From contig NC_037088.1 in assembly GCF_002994745.2 (NCBI RefSeq), positions 253,001 through 317,000 on the forward strand: a stretch of 64,000 nt of DNA, given 5' to 3'. The position numbers were made by a program, and so were the translations under genes. The notes beneath the pieces were generated by a model, which was not told the origin of the DNA, did not search any database, and was given only the letters and a program-made list of their open reading frames with translations. This document shows, piece after piece, positions 33,910-44,212 of the stretch (positions are counted from its first letter, which is position 1; each line of letters starts with the position of its first letter). The stretch comes from Rosa chinensis (lineage: Eukaryota > Streptophyta > Magnoliopsida > Rosales > Rosaceae).

Positions 33910-36802
33910 TTACATATTATGTTCTATCTTGAGAAGAGTATTGAGTGATGTACTATTGAATCTCTGAGCAAAGCCTCTGATCACAAGCATAATAACATCT
34001 CTAAGGTGCCTGGACTGCACCATCAGGTCTACTTCACTCTCACTGTCGACTACAATTCTCAGACGATGCTGGTCATTTTGGAACAGCTCCACCTGCACAT
34101 TCGTCTACTTTAAATTTCTAGTTTATAGATATATATAATTTGAACTTTCTCATATGACTATGAGTGAAGAATTCAGACAGTCATCCCCTTGTTAGATTTC
34201 AGATTTTATAGATATGTTATAACGTTCTGAGCATGTATAATTAGTTTTGAACTTTGGACTAGGAGCCTGTATAATTGTATAGTAACACCAATCTTACATG
34301 AAACGGAGGTGCATAGTTTCCACGAATTTCAGTAGTCGGGAAAGAAGTCTTGGAACCAGGCTTTATAACCTTCACTCTTTTTCTATTGACTTCAAGGGCT
34401 CTTCTCTCAAGAGTTCCTACTGCAGTAGTCTGCAATAAGAATAAGCATAAAGAAAAGCCAAAAACATTAACTTTATATAATTTTACAGTTAAGTCATTAA
34501 TTATAATACATGGACAGATAATTATCAAATGAGAACCTTTTTTGTAGATTGATCCTTGTCACACAATGCCTGTAGGAAATATGTTAAAGAGTTGTTAGAA
34601 TGTTTACAAAGATGTAAAAGTAAATTTCTGTACTTCAGCCAACTTCTTACAATGTATAATCCAAAGACAATCAACAGTTCACTAATAGTCATACCTCAAA
34701 TTTCACTGATCCGAGATCAAGCTTCTGCTTCACTTCTTTAAGAACATCAGGCTCTGCATGTAAATCAATGGAAATTTATGATATGGGTTCTTTCAGATTT
34801 GAACATGAAATTTTGTACCAACTATTTCAGACTAGATCAAAATAATGTGCAATTTATTAAAACTAAAATTCAATAAAAGATGAGATTCTTTATTACCGAC
34901 TGCAATCGGCTTTGTCGATGCTGAAACAGGTGACCCCTCCACTCCATCCTCTCTTACAGGAGTGTAAATGGCTACAAGCCTATATCCTACATCATCCACA
35001 TTGGATTCATACATTCTCCCTACCTCCCCTGCACATAAAAATTTCCATTTAAATATTGCAGAATGGATATTCCTATGAAGGACTAATATATCCAAAAATA
35101 TAACTACATACCGGGTATAGAGATAAGATCAGGACTCCCAACCATTGATCTGAGCCACTGTATTCTACTTTTGCCTTCCTTCCCTCCACTATAAATGCCA
35201 CGTACAGCATATAAGTTGGTGTGGAAACCCCTCCCTTCGATCTCCAGCTTATCAATTCTAGGAATTCCTACGGAATAAAGGGGGAAAATAATTAAGGCCG
35301 AAAGAAAATGGGGATCCCTAATTCAGGAAATAACAATATTATTACAACCAATCATTCAGAAACTGTATAAAACCCAGAAGCAACAATATTGAGTTCAAAT
35401 AAATTTTTCGACTTCTCCACACTTCATATCAATTGAACAATAGATTGGTTTCAAGCCTTTCTTTTGTAATGGAAAATCACCCAGGACTCTTAATCATCTA
35501 AAGGAGATGTGAAACAATGTTTCTTTTACAGAGATTTCATAGCATTCTTTCATTTCAATCATCACTTTTCTGGATAGGAAAAGAGAAAACTTTTATTATT
35601 GGGTGACGCTGACCACACCAAACATCCCCAAGTACCTAAGGACTAATGGATTAAAGAAACAACGTTGTTCAAAAGTAAGGGGGTGGTCCTTCAGTCATGT
35701 TACTGTACTTTGGAATGGAATTACCTGGTAGTATTGGTCCAGTTTCAGCATATGCAGGCTCAGCTGACCTTCCAAACACATCAGTCACAATGCACTCACA
35801 TTTTAGACAGCGCCCGACGTCCTCTAATCGCATCTTGTAGGAGCAAGAACGCTGAGCAGGTAATGGTTCAAAGGTCTTATTATCTCCCACTGCTGAAGAA
35901 AAGAACCTGTACCAACCACTCGTGTCATCTAATGAATATTATGAAATAGTAAAAGCTAATCAACTTGCAACAAGAATCAAGAAAATTTCAATAGTGACCA
36001 TACTTCGTATTTAATTCAATGATTCTAGACATCCAATTTGAAAATAAAATCTGCACACCACTTGCCAATGGAAATATTCAAAACTAGCACGGTAGCACTG
36101 GAATATCCCAACAAAATGTTACATAATACTAGAACCAACTTTGTTGTAAAATTGAATTTCCGTCCTCACAAAGCAACAGAGAATCATGGGTCCGGTGGAA
36201 AGCCAAAACAGTGTAAGTTTATAAAGCCTATATTTTTTTATGAAATTTCTAAAAATTCATTACAAATGAAAGAAACGGAATATGGAGCCTCTAACAGTGA
36301 TAGTACTGAACGAACATTTGAATGCAATCATGTCGTTCAAACATGTCACAGATTACTAAAATATAACACTATACCATTGATATCTGACATCTTGCTTGTA
36401 CTTGTGCCAAACAAGCTGTTGAGTCAAACTCTCTGGGATCACTTCAACAACGGTAAGAACATCACCTTCGATTGCTTTTCCAGTGAGAGCAAGCATCTCT
36501 AGTCTCGGAAGCTCTGGAGGGCAATAATACCACAACCAAATTCAGAAAGTGTTTTTTGAGCTTTACCATGCAAGATAAATAACAAATGAAATCTATCTAA
36601 AACTTATTCTTCCTTTCCAAGTGCGTGTCCGAAAACTCCAAACACCAAAAATAATTTTCAAGCCCATGAAGTTGAATGCGTACATTATATATCAATGATC
36701 AGAAGCACTGGTATGGTCAACTTTTTACCTGGAAGAATAATGTCAGTTGGCTCAGACAACCTCAGTTCACCAACCACTGAATCTGAACGAACTGGTGTAT
36801 AT
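33910..36802 (-). pseudogene. AIR9: Captured C-terminal fragment of AIR9-type microtubule-associated protein
   Basis: Nine exons with GT...AG introns: 36802-36729, 36513-36375, 35906-35725, 35267-35112, 35028-34897, 34753-34695, 34569-34537, 34429-34298 and 34092-33910. They join in phase without a stop to about 362 codons. They match the C-terminal A9-repeat region of AIR9, a plant microtubule and cortical-division-site protein of ~1700 aa; blocks such as PRIDKLEIEGRGFHTNLYA, EMLALTGKAIEGDVLTVVEV and DLMVQSRHLRD are diagnostic from memory. The N-terminal CAP-Gly-like and LRR part is absent, and no promoter or start is seen. Lying inside a transposon next to unrelated exons, this is a captured fragment and not the resident gene. 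The frames are surprisingly intact. Confidence 0.85.
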
Positions 36803-36967
36803 CTGTGATGCATATTAAGAAGTTTGTTAGGAATGATATTTTCTACATATTCATCTACAGAACTCCACATGGTGTACATATAACTAATTTCAGAAATATT
36901 CTAATATAGACAGAAGAAGAATATAACTGGTACAAAACCAACATATCAGAACCGAAGACCAACATAC

Positions 36968-37230
36968 CTGTGAGCACCTTCAGCACAGTAGCCAAGCAAC
37001 CTCACTAAATTCTTATGCGAACACGACCAATTGCTTCCACTTCAACCTTGAACTCCTTCTCAGCTTGTCCCCTGCAGCAAAACCCAACTAAATCATCAAG
37101 CTTTCTCAACGTAGCAGCCATTTATAGCAAAACCCAACTAAATCATCAGCCATTTCTCTCTGTACACAATCCCATATCCACCTTCACCAATCACATTCTC
37201 ATCAGCAAACCCGTTATATGATCCTTCAAA
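36968..37230 (-). pseudogene. Captured receptor-like kinase fragment
   Basis: Minus-strand pieces show a glycine loop (VIGEGGYGIVYR, near 37205-37150) and an exon ending at 36968 with GQAEKEFKVEVEAIGRVR then, after a one-base deletion, NLVRLLGYCAEGAH. These are subdomains I and III-IV of an RLCK/RLK (At3g17420/GPK1-like). The ATP-anchoring lysine segment between them is missing, and a short AAACCCAACTAAATCATCA repeat occurs there twice. The donor at 36968 is intact and its phase fits the first AIR9 exon. Non-functional as a kinase. Confidence 0.65.
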
Positions 37231-37773
37231 GTTTCAAACCCTCTATATGATCCTTCTCTTTTTCCAGAACAGCAGGGGAGACGAACAAAGGAAAGTAGCA
37301 ATTTTTAATCTTCATTTTCTTTATTTCTGCATCGAAGAATGCCTACACATCAACAGAACTGTGAGGTAAGCAGCTGTGCTGGAATTACATTACGATGGCA
37401 AATTGTCAAATGAATAGATAAATTAGCAAGCAAAAGCTATTAAAATACTCAATTAGAAGCTACTGGATAAAGTTCATAACTTTGAAACTGGGGATGGACA
37501 TATCACAAGTTCGGCAGCAATACTAAATTATACAAGTGCAATGTGTGGTAGTCCAAGATCAGGGGTTTACATAAGGATGCCACTAAAAAGTAGCACTTGG
37601 TAAGACAGCTAGAAATAAAACTAGGGAAAAAGAGTCATCCGGCGACCCCCTAAACACTAGACAAACGCATATCACAATGCAGACACCAGATAGTTTTTTA
37701 CTAGCTCTACAAGCGAAAGAAGAACACAATTAACAGATGAAACTGCATCACTAAACATCAAAAGTATACTTAC

Positions 37774-38206
37774 TTGCATGGTCTCCCATATTGCCATTGT
37801 CCATGGCCTCAAAATATAACAACCAGATATGTCATAGTATTCAATCATCTCACCGAAAACAACAACCTGCACGTAACAAAAACAACACCCAAAAATCTCG
37901 CTTACACTTGTTCAAATAAATTGCCGAACACAACCTAGTTCAAAGAAACATCATACCTCCGAATACCACTCCCCAAAATTCTCATCCTTCTTCTTGGTCA
38001 AACCGAGGCCGGTTTCTTTCTTCACCTCCTTCGTCTTCCCCCCTAATAATCAGTAACAAATTCCGAGCTAAGCTCACAGCAAAACGAAATCAAAGTAAAA
38101 ACCCGAAAACCGAGAAACGGAAAAGCAAGGCAAACTCACCACCACCTCCATGCTTGACTTTCACCTTGGCATTGGCATTAGGCTTCTTGTCACCGGTGTC
38201 AGCCAT
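37774..38206 (-). pseudogene. Captured first three exons of cytosolic prolyl-tRNA synthetase
   Basis: Exons 38206-38140, 38042-37957 and 37866-37774 join in phase to 82 codons from the ATG. After a Lys/Gly-rich leader they read KKETGLGLTKKKDENFGEWY and then the [15 protein letters not shown] block, the N-terminus of the class II catalytic domain of eukaryotic/archaeal-type ProRS. The remaining ~430 residues, with the proline and ATP sites, are absent; next on the strand is the kinase fragment. Splice sites are intact. This is a fragment inside the CACTA element. Confidence 0.85.
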
Positions 38207-38854
38207 GTCCTGATTGTTCTAACCTAAAATTGGAGCATATCATACACACCACAATTAAGGCTCATTCAACAATTCTTAGCAGTTAAAATTCAGACCCAGA
38301 AGAACAAAAGCAGAGCAAGAATCAACATTCCAATAACGCCGGGTTGAAATCGGAAACCAAAAAAAAGAGATTTAACTTTGGTATTTCCAAGTTTCTGGCA
38401 ATTCGAATTTTGGTTTAGTAGAAATGAAGCAAAAGAGTTTAGGGTTGAAGAAGCTTATGCATTACCTTAGTGAGCAGAGGGAAGTGAAGAGCGAGGTGAT
38501 TGAGCTGAGCTGCAATCAGAGGAGGAGAGCTCTCTGAAGACATGGCGTGCTTCGTTGCAGACCGAGAGAGCGGTGGTGATTGTGGGTGGCGGGGCTTGAG
38601 TGACAGGTCGGTGAGGCGAGAGAGAGTGAAATCCCGAGCTGCGGGATTGAGATTGAGATTGAGATCCAAATAGACTTAGGGTTTGTGAGAGCGGGATTGA
38701 GACTGAGAGCGGACCGAGATTTAGGGTGTGTCTGAGAGGACTGAGTTTCATTTCGTTTTGTCGAGAGAGTTTCAGTGTGGGAGGTATAATTAAACTTCAA
38801 ATAAAATCTAAAGTGACTCACACAACACAAACCTAACAAACTGTTGTAAGAGTG
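38207..38854 (-). other. Upstream part of captured DNA: leader or first exon of unknown gene
   Basis: Contains a Ser/Pro-rich open stretch around 38755-38465, with a possible ATG at 38542 and a GTAATG donor near 38465. It could be the ProRS 5' region or a fourth captured fragment. No family recognised. Confidence 0.35.
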
Positions 38855-39356
38855 CACTACAAAAATCAAAATGCCAAACACATGGAGGGAAATATACCGC
38901 GCATAGCATTTTGGCTTAAAATGTTGCCGCTTATATTCCAACTTCACACAACAGAAAAGTATAACTTCTGTTGTCTAATTTCTACAACTTGCACTAGGTT
39001 TACCTTGTGGAAGACATTCAAGCAAGCTTCCTCAAAATTTGGCATCCAGTTTTCAATCACACAACGGAAACCTCAAGCACCGTTGTATCAAGTAACCCAA
39101 ATTTCAGATTTCAAGAGGCAACCAAGACTCGAGAGTGGAGGGAAATCTGCAGCTAAATTTTTAAGGCTCAGACGACGGACCATGCTTAATTTCCGTTGTG
39201 CAATGTAGTTCCTATAAAAAAGTTATCACTTTGTTGGCATTCACACAACAGAATTCAACCAGCACCGTTGTATGATTAAACTGACTTCAACACACAACAG
39301 ATGATTTGTGTTCCGTTGTGTGATTAGTGTTGTGTGATTAACTTTTTGTACTAGTG
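38855..39356. repeat. Right subterminal region of the CACTA element
   Basis: Holds at least six copies of TTGTGTGA/ACACAACRG-type motifs in both orientations, ending in TTTTTGTACTAGTG. An internal CACTACAAAAAT at 38855 marks where captured DNA meets transposon-end sequence. Confidence 0.7.
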
Positions 39357-39558
39357 CTTTCAATTTTCTCAACTTTTCTCTTTCTTTCTTTAATTCCTTG
39401 CTAGTATTTTTACAAATAACATTCAACTCAAGTCTGCCAACGATTGAAATTATGAATAGTAAAACTAACTGTTTACCTTCGAGTATAGAGGATGGATTTA
39501 TACCTGTAACATGTAAAACAAACAAATTCAAAATCATGGGCCCACTACGCTCCGTCAA
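39357..39558 (-). pseudogene. 5' part of the viral ORF interrupted by the CACTA element
   Basis: Open from an ATG at 39558 to the CACTA border. It ends in a Lys/Glu-rich coiled-coil stretch (SKELKKEREKLRKLK). The frame is the same as in the part on the other side of the element (32939-32782). The viral/host border to the right is not sharp; sequence beyond about 39560 shows no viral feature. Confidence 0.55.
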
Positions 39559-39851
39559 TTTTATTTTTACTGAAGGAATAGATAAATGCTAAAGGAAAGT
39601 AAAAGGCTCACTAAAGACAAAATATCCTTAAGTGTAAACTTTTGTTCTTAAATGTGTAAAATCAAATGTTGAGGAGTTATTTGTGTTTTGAACTCTTAAT
39701 AGGGGGGTATATGTAGTTTACTATTCTTTTTTCTTGTAAATATTAATTTGGTTTCTTTTACAAAAAAAAAAAAAAAAAAAAGGAGCTTTTTACCAATAAC
39801 TACAAAATGACACTACTATTTACCAATAGCAGACTCCAAAACTAATAGTCC
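39559..39851. other. AT-rich intergenic DNA with poly-A
   Basis: No gene. An A-run of about 19 bases ends near 39780. It may include the right border of the viral insertion. Confidence 0.4.
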
Positions 39852-40028
39852 ATGCGGCCAATAATTGAAACAGACTGTCAGCCATTTTATAGAAAAAACA
39901 CTCAAATATTAAGAAAATTACGAAACATGACCCATTTCTCCCAAAATCAGATCGGTTCCAAAATCGAAACCATCCCAAAATCCAAATCCTCCCTAAATCG
40001 ATCTAGGGCTCCGATGAAGGTAAGGGAC

Positions 40029-40272
40029 GAAGCAGCCGGCGGATCGAGGCGGCGAAGGGAGGCTACGAATCCGGCGAACCGAGGCTGCAAAGCAACCGGT
40101 GAACTGAGGCTGCGAATCCGGCGAAGTGAGGCGGCGAATCCGACGAACCAAGGCTGCAAAGCAACCAGCGAACAAAGCTGCGAAGTCGGCGAAGGGAGGC
40201 TGCGAATCCGGCTAAGCAACCGGCGAAGGGAGGCTGCGATCCGGCGAAGCAAGGCTGCGAATCCGGATTTGG
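40029..40272. repeat. Minisatellite, GAGGCTGCGAATCCGGCGAA-like units
   Basis: Degenerate 17-25-bp units (gaggctgcgaatccggcgaa, gaggctgcaaagcaaccgg) repeated about ten times. They keep a 144-codon plus frame open (39852-40286) that is rich in Arg/Ala/Asn. The frame has no known domain and is probably a by-product of the repeat. Confidence 0.75.
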
Positions 40273-40286
40273 TTGAGAAATTCTGA

Positions 40287-41051
40287 GGGTCAGTACCTTT
40301 AGCCTCATGTTGTCACAGGTTTTGGCATGGGTAAGCTATTTCACTGGTTTTTGATCTGAAAGTATGACCAAATAATTGGTGCTGAATAAAATTGAATTTC
40401 AATTTTTTTTCTCTGTATTTGGTGGATTCTCAGTTTTGTATTGAGGGTCAGTAGCTTTAGTTTTGTGTTTATGGTCCTTTCTTATTGGATTAGGATGGAG
40501 CTAATGAAAGCAATGCTGAAGTGAGCAAACGCGAGAAGGCCAGGCTAGTATACTGCTGGAGGCTAGTACACTACTGCGGATCAGTACACTACTGCCGGTC
40601 AGTATACTGCTGGGGGTGACATACTACTAATCCTCAGTACACTACTGCTTGTATGCGGAAGTAGCAAAGCCAGAGATAAATGATAGTGTCCAAGTTTCAT
40701 ATTGTAATATGTACAAATAGTTTTTGGAATTATTAAATAAATGAGTTGTTTCTAAGAAAAATAAAGAGTTGTTTCTAAGAAAAACAAAGATGGAATGTAG
40801 AGATATTCTTTTTTCATAATGTTACTGACATTTAGCAGTGTTAATTCACATTATTCAAATCACAATGGCAGTTTCATAATTTACTTGTCAGTAAAAATAA
40901 TTAAAAAATGGAAAGAATCTGACCGCAAAGGATAATACCTTGCATATGGGCCTTGCACACTAGCACATGGGAATTAAAAAAAACAGGTTTGCTGATGGTA
41001 ATTTATGGGCTAAAAGTGTAGGTAGTGGTAATTTGCTAAAAAAAGAATATA
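40287..41051. other. Intergenic, includes CACTACTGC-type repeats
   Basis: Around 40540-40650, short AGTACACTACTGC units recur. 39785-39840 and 40985-41040 show weak inverted similarity (TTTACCAATA versus complement of TGGTAATTTGC), so 39780-41040 may be a decayed DNA transposon. No ends or target duplication were established. Confidence 0.35.
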
Positions 41052-41294
41052 TCTTTACTACTATAAATGGAGACCATCTTTTGGTGTCAAAATGCTTCAC
41101 CAAATTTTGAAGTACCTATAATACCCTTCGATAACATAATTATCAAATTAAGTTAATAGAATATAAATAGATAAAAGTATAAAAGTGTAATTAGCCAAAC
41201 ATCTAAAAAATAAATAACATCTATTCTGTTTAGTTGATCTATTTTCCATTAATATCATAATATCACCCGCGAGGAAATGCGGGCACGTTGCTAG
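41052..41294 (+). mobile_element. Non-autonomous Helitron, 243 bp
   Basis: Starts TCTTTACTACTATAAATGG directly after an A (41051). Ends with the hairpin CCCGC-gaggaaat-GCGGG (41266-41283), a short spacer and CTAG, directly before a T (41295). 5' TC, 3' hairpin plus CTRR and insertion between A and T are the Helitron criteria. No coding capacity. Confidence 0.85.
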
Positions 41295-41489
41295 TATATA
41301 TAGAAAATTGCACATCCCTTTCATTCATTTAACATATAATTTTACTCCTTTTAGTTTTAGTATCCAAGTAAGGACGATGCGTCGGATAATATATACAAGA
41401 GAGGCGATGGATTCATATGACCTAGCATCAACTGGTCATGATATAATTTTTTTTTTCTTTATTTCTCTATTAGGAGAGTACAATCCATT

Positions 41490-42336
41490 TCAAGCATCTA
41501 GATGAACATGAGCAAAAACTGTATATAACATGAAGGTGAAGCCCCAGGAGTATCCAACCAAAAACATGCCGCCATTCTGTCGAGCTGCCCCGCTGTTAGA
41601 ACTTATGCCACTCACGGGACCTCCAGCTGCTGCTGTACCTAGCGAGACAAAATAATTTTATTACGAATGAAATAGTAGCTAGGTCTAATTAAGTAGTTAA
41701 CGAATAACGATCACTTTCAATCTTGGGCACAGCCCCAAATTATCTGCAATCTCAATGATATATTTATTGTACATACTACTTGGACCTGGAGCAGGACCAT
41801 TGGCGGCGGTTTGCGTAGAGTTGTTCTGTAACTGATAGAACACTTGAGCTTCTGGTGATTTGGGATCCAAGTGTAGAAGTTCTGCATATGCACCGATCTA
41901 ATAATCAGCTCAGAAATCAATCTCAGACACACACTAAATCCATGATGGAGGCCAGGGCATGGGCATTACCGGGACACTTGGAGATATTGGCGGCGACGTG
42001 GCAGACGGAAGGCAGGCCCAAAGCAAGAGTGACATTGATCTGCAGGCCCAAATCAGGGTCGTTGCGATCTTGAATGATAACGCAGAGGCACGTTTTATTT
42101 GTGCTCAGGACTTGTTTCAGACCACTGCAACAGTCCGGTGTTGGAGCCATGGCTTCACCCTGAACGTAAGGCAGACAAGTGGCCATCCCTGCTAGCTGCT
42201 GCGCACATTCGTCGACCGCTCCTCCGTCGACTACTTTAACTGTTGTTGTTGTTGTTAACATTAACACCAGTACAACTACTACTACTGACCTCTGTGATCT
42301 CACGGCTTTGTAGTTCTCAAACCCCAACGCGGCCAT
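41490..42336 (-). CDS. Non-specific lipid transfer protein, GPI-anchored type (LTPG/YLS3-like)
   Basis: Exons 42336-41970, 41881-41777 and 41638-41490 join in phase to 206 aa; the junctions use GTAATG and GTATGT donors and TGCAG and CTAG acceptors. Residues 17-27 are a hydrophobic signal-peptide core. The eight-cysteine motif is C44-x9-C54-x14-C69C70-x12-C83-x1-C85-x26-C112-x8-C121. A Ser/Pro/Ala-rich linker follows, then a hydrophobic C-terminus (about 185-203) fitting a GPI-attachment signal. The protein is expected at the outer plasma membrane/cell wall, moving lipids for cuticle or wax. A small exon-1 read-through frame is the only conflicting model and lacks the C-terminus. A 32-bp piece of intron 1 recurs at 42788-42819. 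Confidence 0.9.
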
Positions 42337-43489
42337 TTCAATAAGAGGAGTTGGATCAATTCAAACCTACGATATACTTGTGCCTATTTATAATTAAGAT
42401 ACAGAGCTTGATCGAGGTGGTACTGGCCGGTTAGCTCGGACGAAATAAGTGGAAGATGGATCATGATGATGATTATGCACGCGGACCAACGACACGGGTA
42501 AACAATGCAAGAGCTGGCTTAACTTCACCAACCCAGTGCCACTTCCACTTCCACCAAGGGCAACACCATTAACAATTAATGATGATACGGTCGGTTCCAT
42601 TTCTTCAATGGAATTGACGACATCATATCATCATTCAGCGTATTCATGACATCATGGATCCACTTTTATCAAAAAATCGCCTACTTTGGTTCTTTAACAA
42701 ATCATCATGCAATTTCATGGGTGGAGTGTCAGAAGGTTTAGTACAAGTTCTCTAGAACATTTAGCTGTTTAACTCTATTTCTAATGCATCTAATAATCAG
42801 CTCAGAAATCAATCTCAGAGTATTTCATATATATGATAAAAAGAGATACTTTATGTGTATCTGTATGTGTATGTGTATCTTTTTTGTTTTTAGATCCGGC
42901 CGTGTATGTCTAACTTAGTGATCCACACAAACAAAAGAAATATTTGAGTAGGTGTCTATATTCTATGTCTTCCATTTTATCCATAGTTTATACACTCACT
43001 TTAAATAAGTGAGCAGTTAGTTCGAATATAGATGGTATGTTTCTATGTATCACAGTATTTTACTACAATTTATTGATCTGTCTAGTTGAATGCAGCAGAA
43101 TGATATGTAATGGTCATCTTGACATACGTTAATGAAATCCACATTTCCTTTCAAAAAAGGAAATATTTGAGAATTTTTAATCAACTAAAAAAAAATACAG
43201 TTTCTATTGGGACCTCCCTCATTTTTTAATTATTCAATGACATATGTATCATTATACAAAAAGACTGTTACAGACAACAAATTAATAAGAAAAATATTTT
43301 TTCTCTCTGCATAGATTTATAATAATGGAAACACATTTACCACTTTAATTATTCATTTCCATTTTAGTTCTCATTTCATATTTCTCATTTTCTTTGTTTA
43401 TAAAAGCTATTGAAGAAGAAAAAATAAACAGAAAATGCATTCAAAATTACTTTGTGTTCAAGTAAATCCAGAATATGTGTCTGGCTCAA
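42337..43489. other. Upstream region of the lipid transfer gene and AT-rich intergenic DNA
   Basis: No gene recognised. The proximal 150 bases should hold the promoter (TATTTATAATTAAG-like DNA near 42385-42400). The only notable item is the 32-bp direct repeat of LTPG intron DNA at 42788-42819. Confidence 0.4.
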
Positions 43490-43858
43490 ACTCTAGGTTA
43501 CTGACCTAGTTGTAATAAGGTTTTGAATTAGATATATTCTCGGAGATATTCATAGATATCTGATTAATTGTACGATTATTTTTTCTTGTACAACTTTGAT
43601 TCTATGTCTTGTAATCCTCTATATAAAGAGGGTCCCTATTATCAATGAAAGTACGGCTCAATTCTCTCCCAAATTTCAGTTTTCCTTAAACATGTTTTCA
43701 TCACGAAGACCTAACCCTGAAATGCCAAAAATCCTAGCCACCGCCGACGCCTCCATTGCCAGTAGCCCGTGCACCCTCGCTGCCCCTGCGCATTAAGGAC
43801 CCCTCCTCGGCTTCTCAACCCTAGGCAGCAGCTCCACACGCAATTTGCTTCGCCATTT

Positions 43859-44100
43859 GTTGCAACCAGGATTGAAGCAACTTCTGCAATCTCGTAACCA
43901 GGATTGAAGTTCGACTGCACGTAACCAGGACTGAAGCAGCCTCTACAATCTCGTAACCAGGATTAAAGTTCGATTGCACATAACCAGGATTGAAGTTATA
44001 CTGCACGTAATCAGGATTAAAGTAGCTTTTGCAATCTCGACGAAGGATCGAAAGCTCATCTGCAATCCTACAACAAGGATTAAAGGCACACTGCAACCCA
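43859..44100. repeat. Minisatellite of AACCAGGATTGAAGTT-type units
   Basis: About seven degenerate units of 28-45 bp (aaccaggattgaag..., ctgcaatctcg/ctgcacg) in the Copia leader. Confidence 0.8.
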
Positions 44101-44187
44101 AAGAGGTATGTTTTACTAAAAGTTCCCGTTTTTGAGTTTTTTCAATTTCTCTTATTTTCTCGGGGACTTGTAAACTCTCTTCTTCTA

Positions 44188-44212
44188 CCCCCCCCCCCCC
44201 CCCCCCCCCCCC
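44188..44212. repeat. Poly-C run, 25 bases
   Basis: Uninterrupted C25 in the Copia leader. Its length may be unreliable in sequencing. Confidence 0.9.

Larger units (their letters stand above)
29791..34094. repeat. Tandem duplication, copy B (4304 bp)
   Basis: Same content as 25439-29742. Its right border continues naturally into the intron acceptor of the AIR9 exon, while its left border abuts filler. So A keeps the natural left flank and B the natural right flank, the signature of a tandem duplication. Confidence 0.95.
32940..39356. mobile_element. CACTA (En/Spm) element, 6417 bp, carrying fragments of three genes (Pack-CACTA)
   Basis: Termini are CACTACTACAAAAAG on the left and, as reverse complement, CACTAGTACAAAAAG on the right (one mismatch). 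The 3-bp target duplication CTT stands at 32937-32939 and 39357-39359. Subterminal TTGTGTGA/TCACACAA repeats crowd both ends (32950-33640 and 38880-39350). No transposase is readable, so it is non-autonomous. Inside, all on the minus strand with introns retained, are fragments of prolyl-tRNA synthetase, a receptor-like kinase and AIR9. It is inserted in a viral ORF whose two halves are in frame on either side, which supports the ends. Confidence 0.88.

Noticed and set aside
36038..36502. 154-codon plus-strand ORF
   Set aside because: It is the antisense shadow of an AIR9 exon (36513-36375) and adjoining introns, and no domain is visible.
38855..39356. A separate 502-bp CACTA element between CACTACAAAAAT (38855) and 39356
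   Set aside because: Its flanks are GTG and CTT, which do not match. The outer pair 32940/39356 has CTT on both sides and restores register of the surrounding viral frame.
39852..40286. 144-aa plus-strand gene
   Set aside because: The frame is held open by a minisatellite of roughly 20-bp units, has no domain, and similar open frames exist on the other strand.
42394..42600. 68-codon minus-strand ORF upstream of the LTPG gene
   Set aside because: It lies in the promoter region, has no domain and no splice link to the gene.
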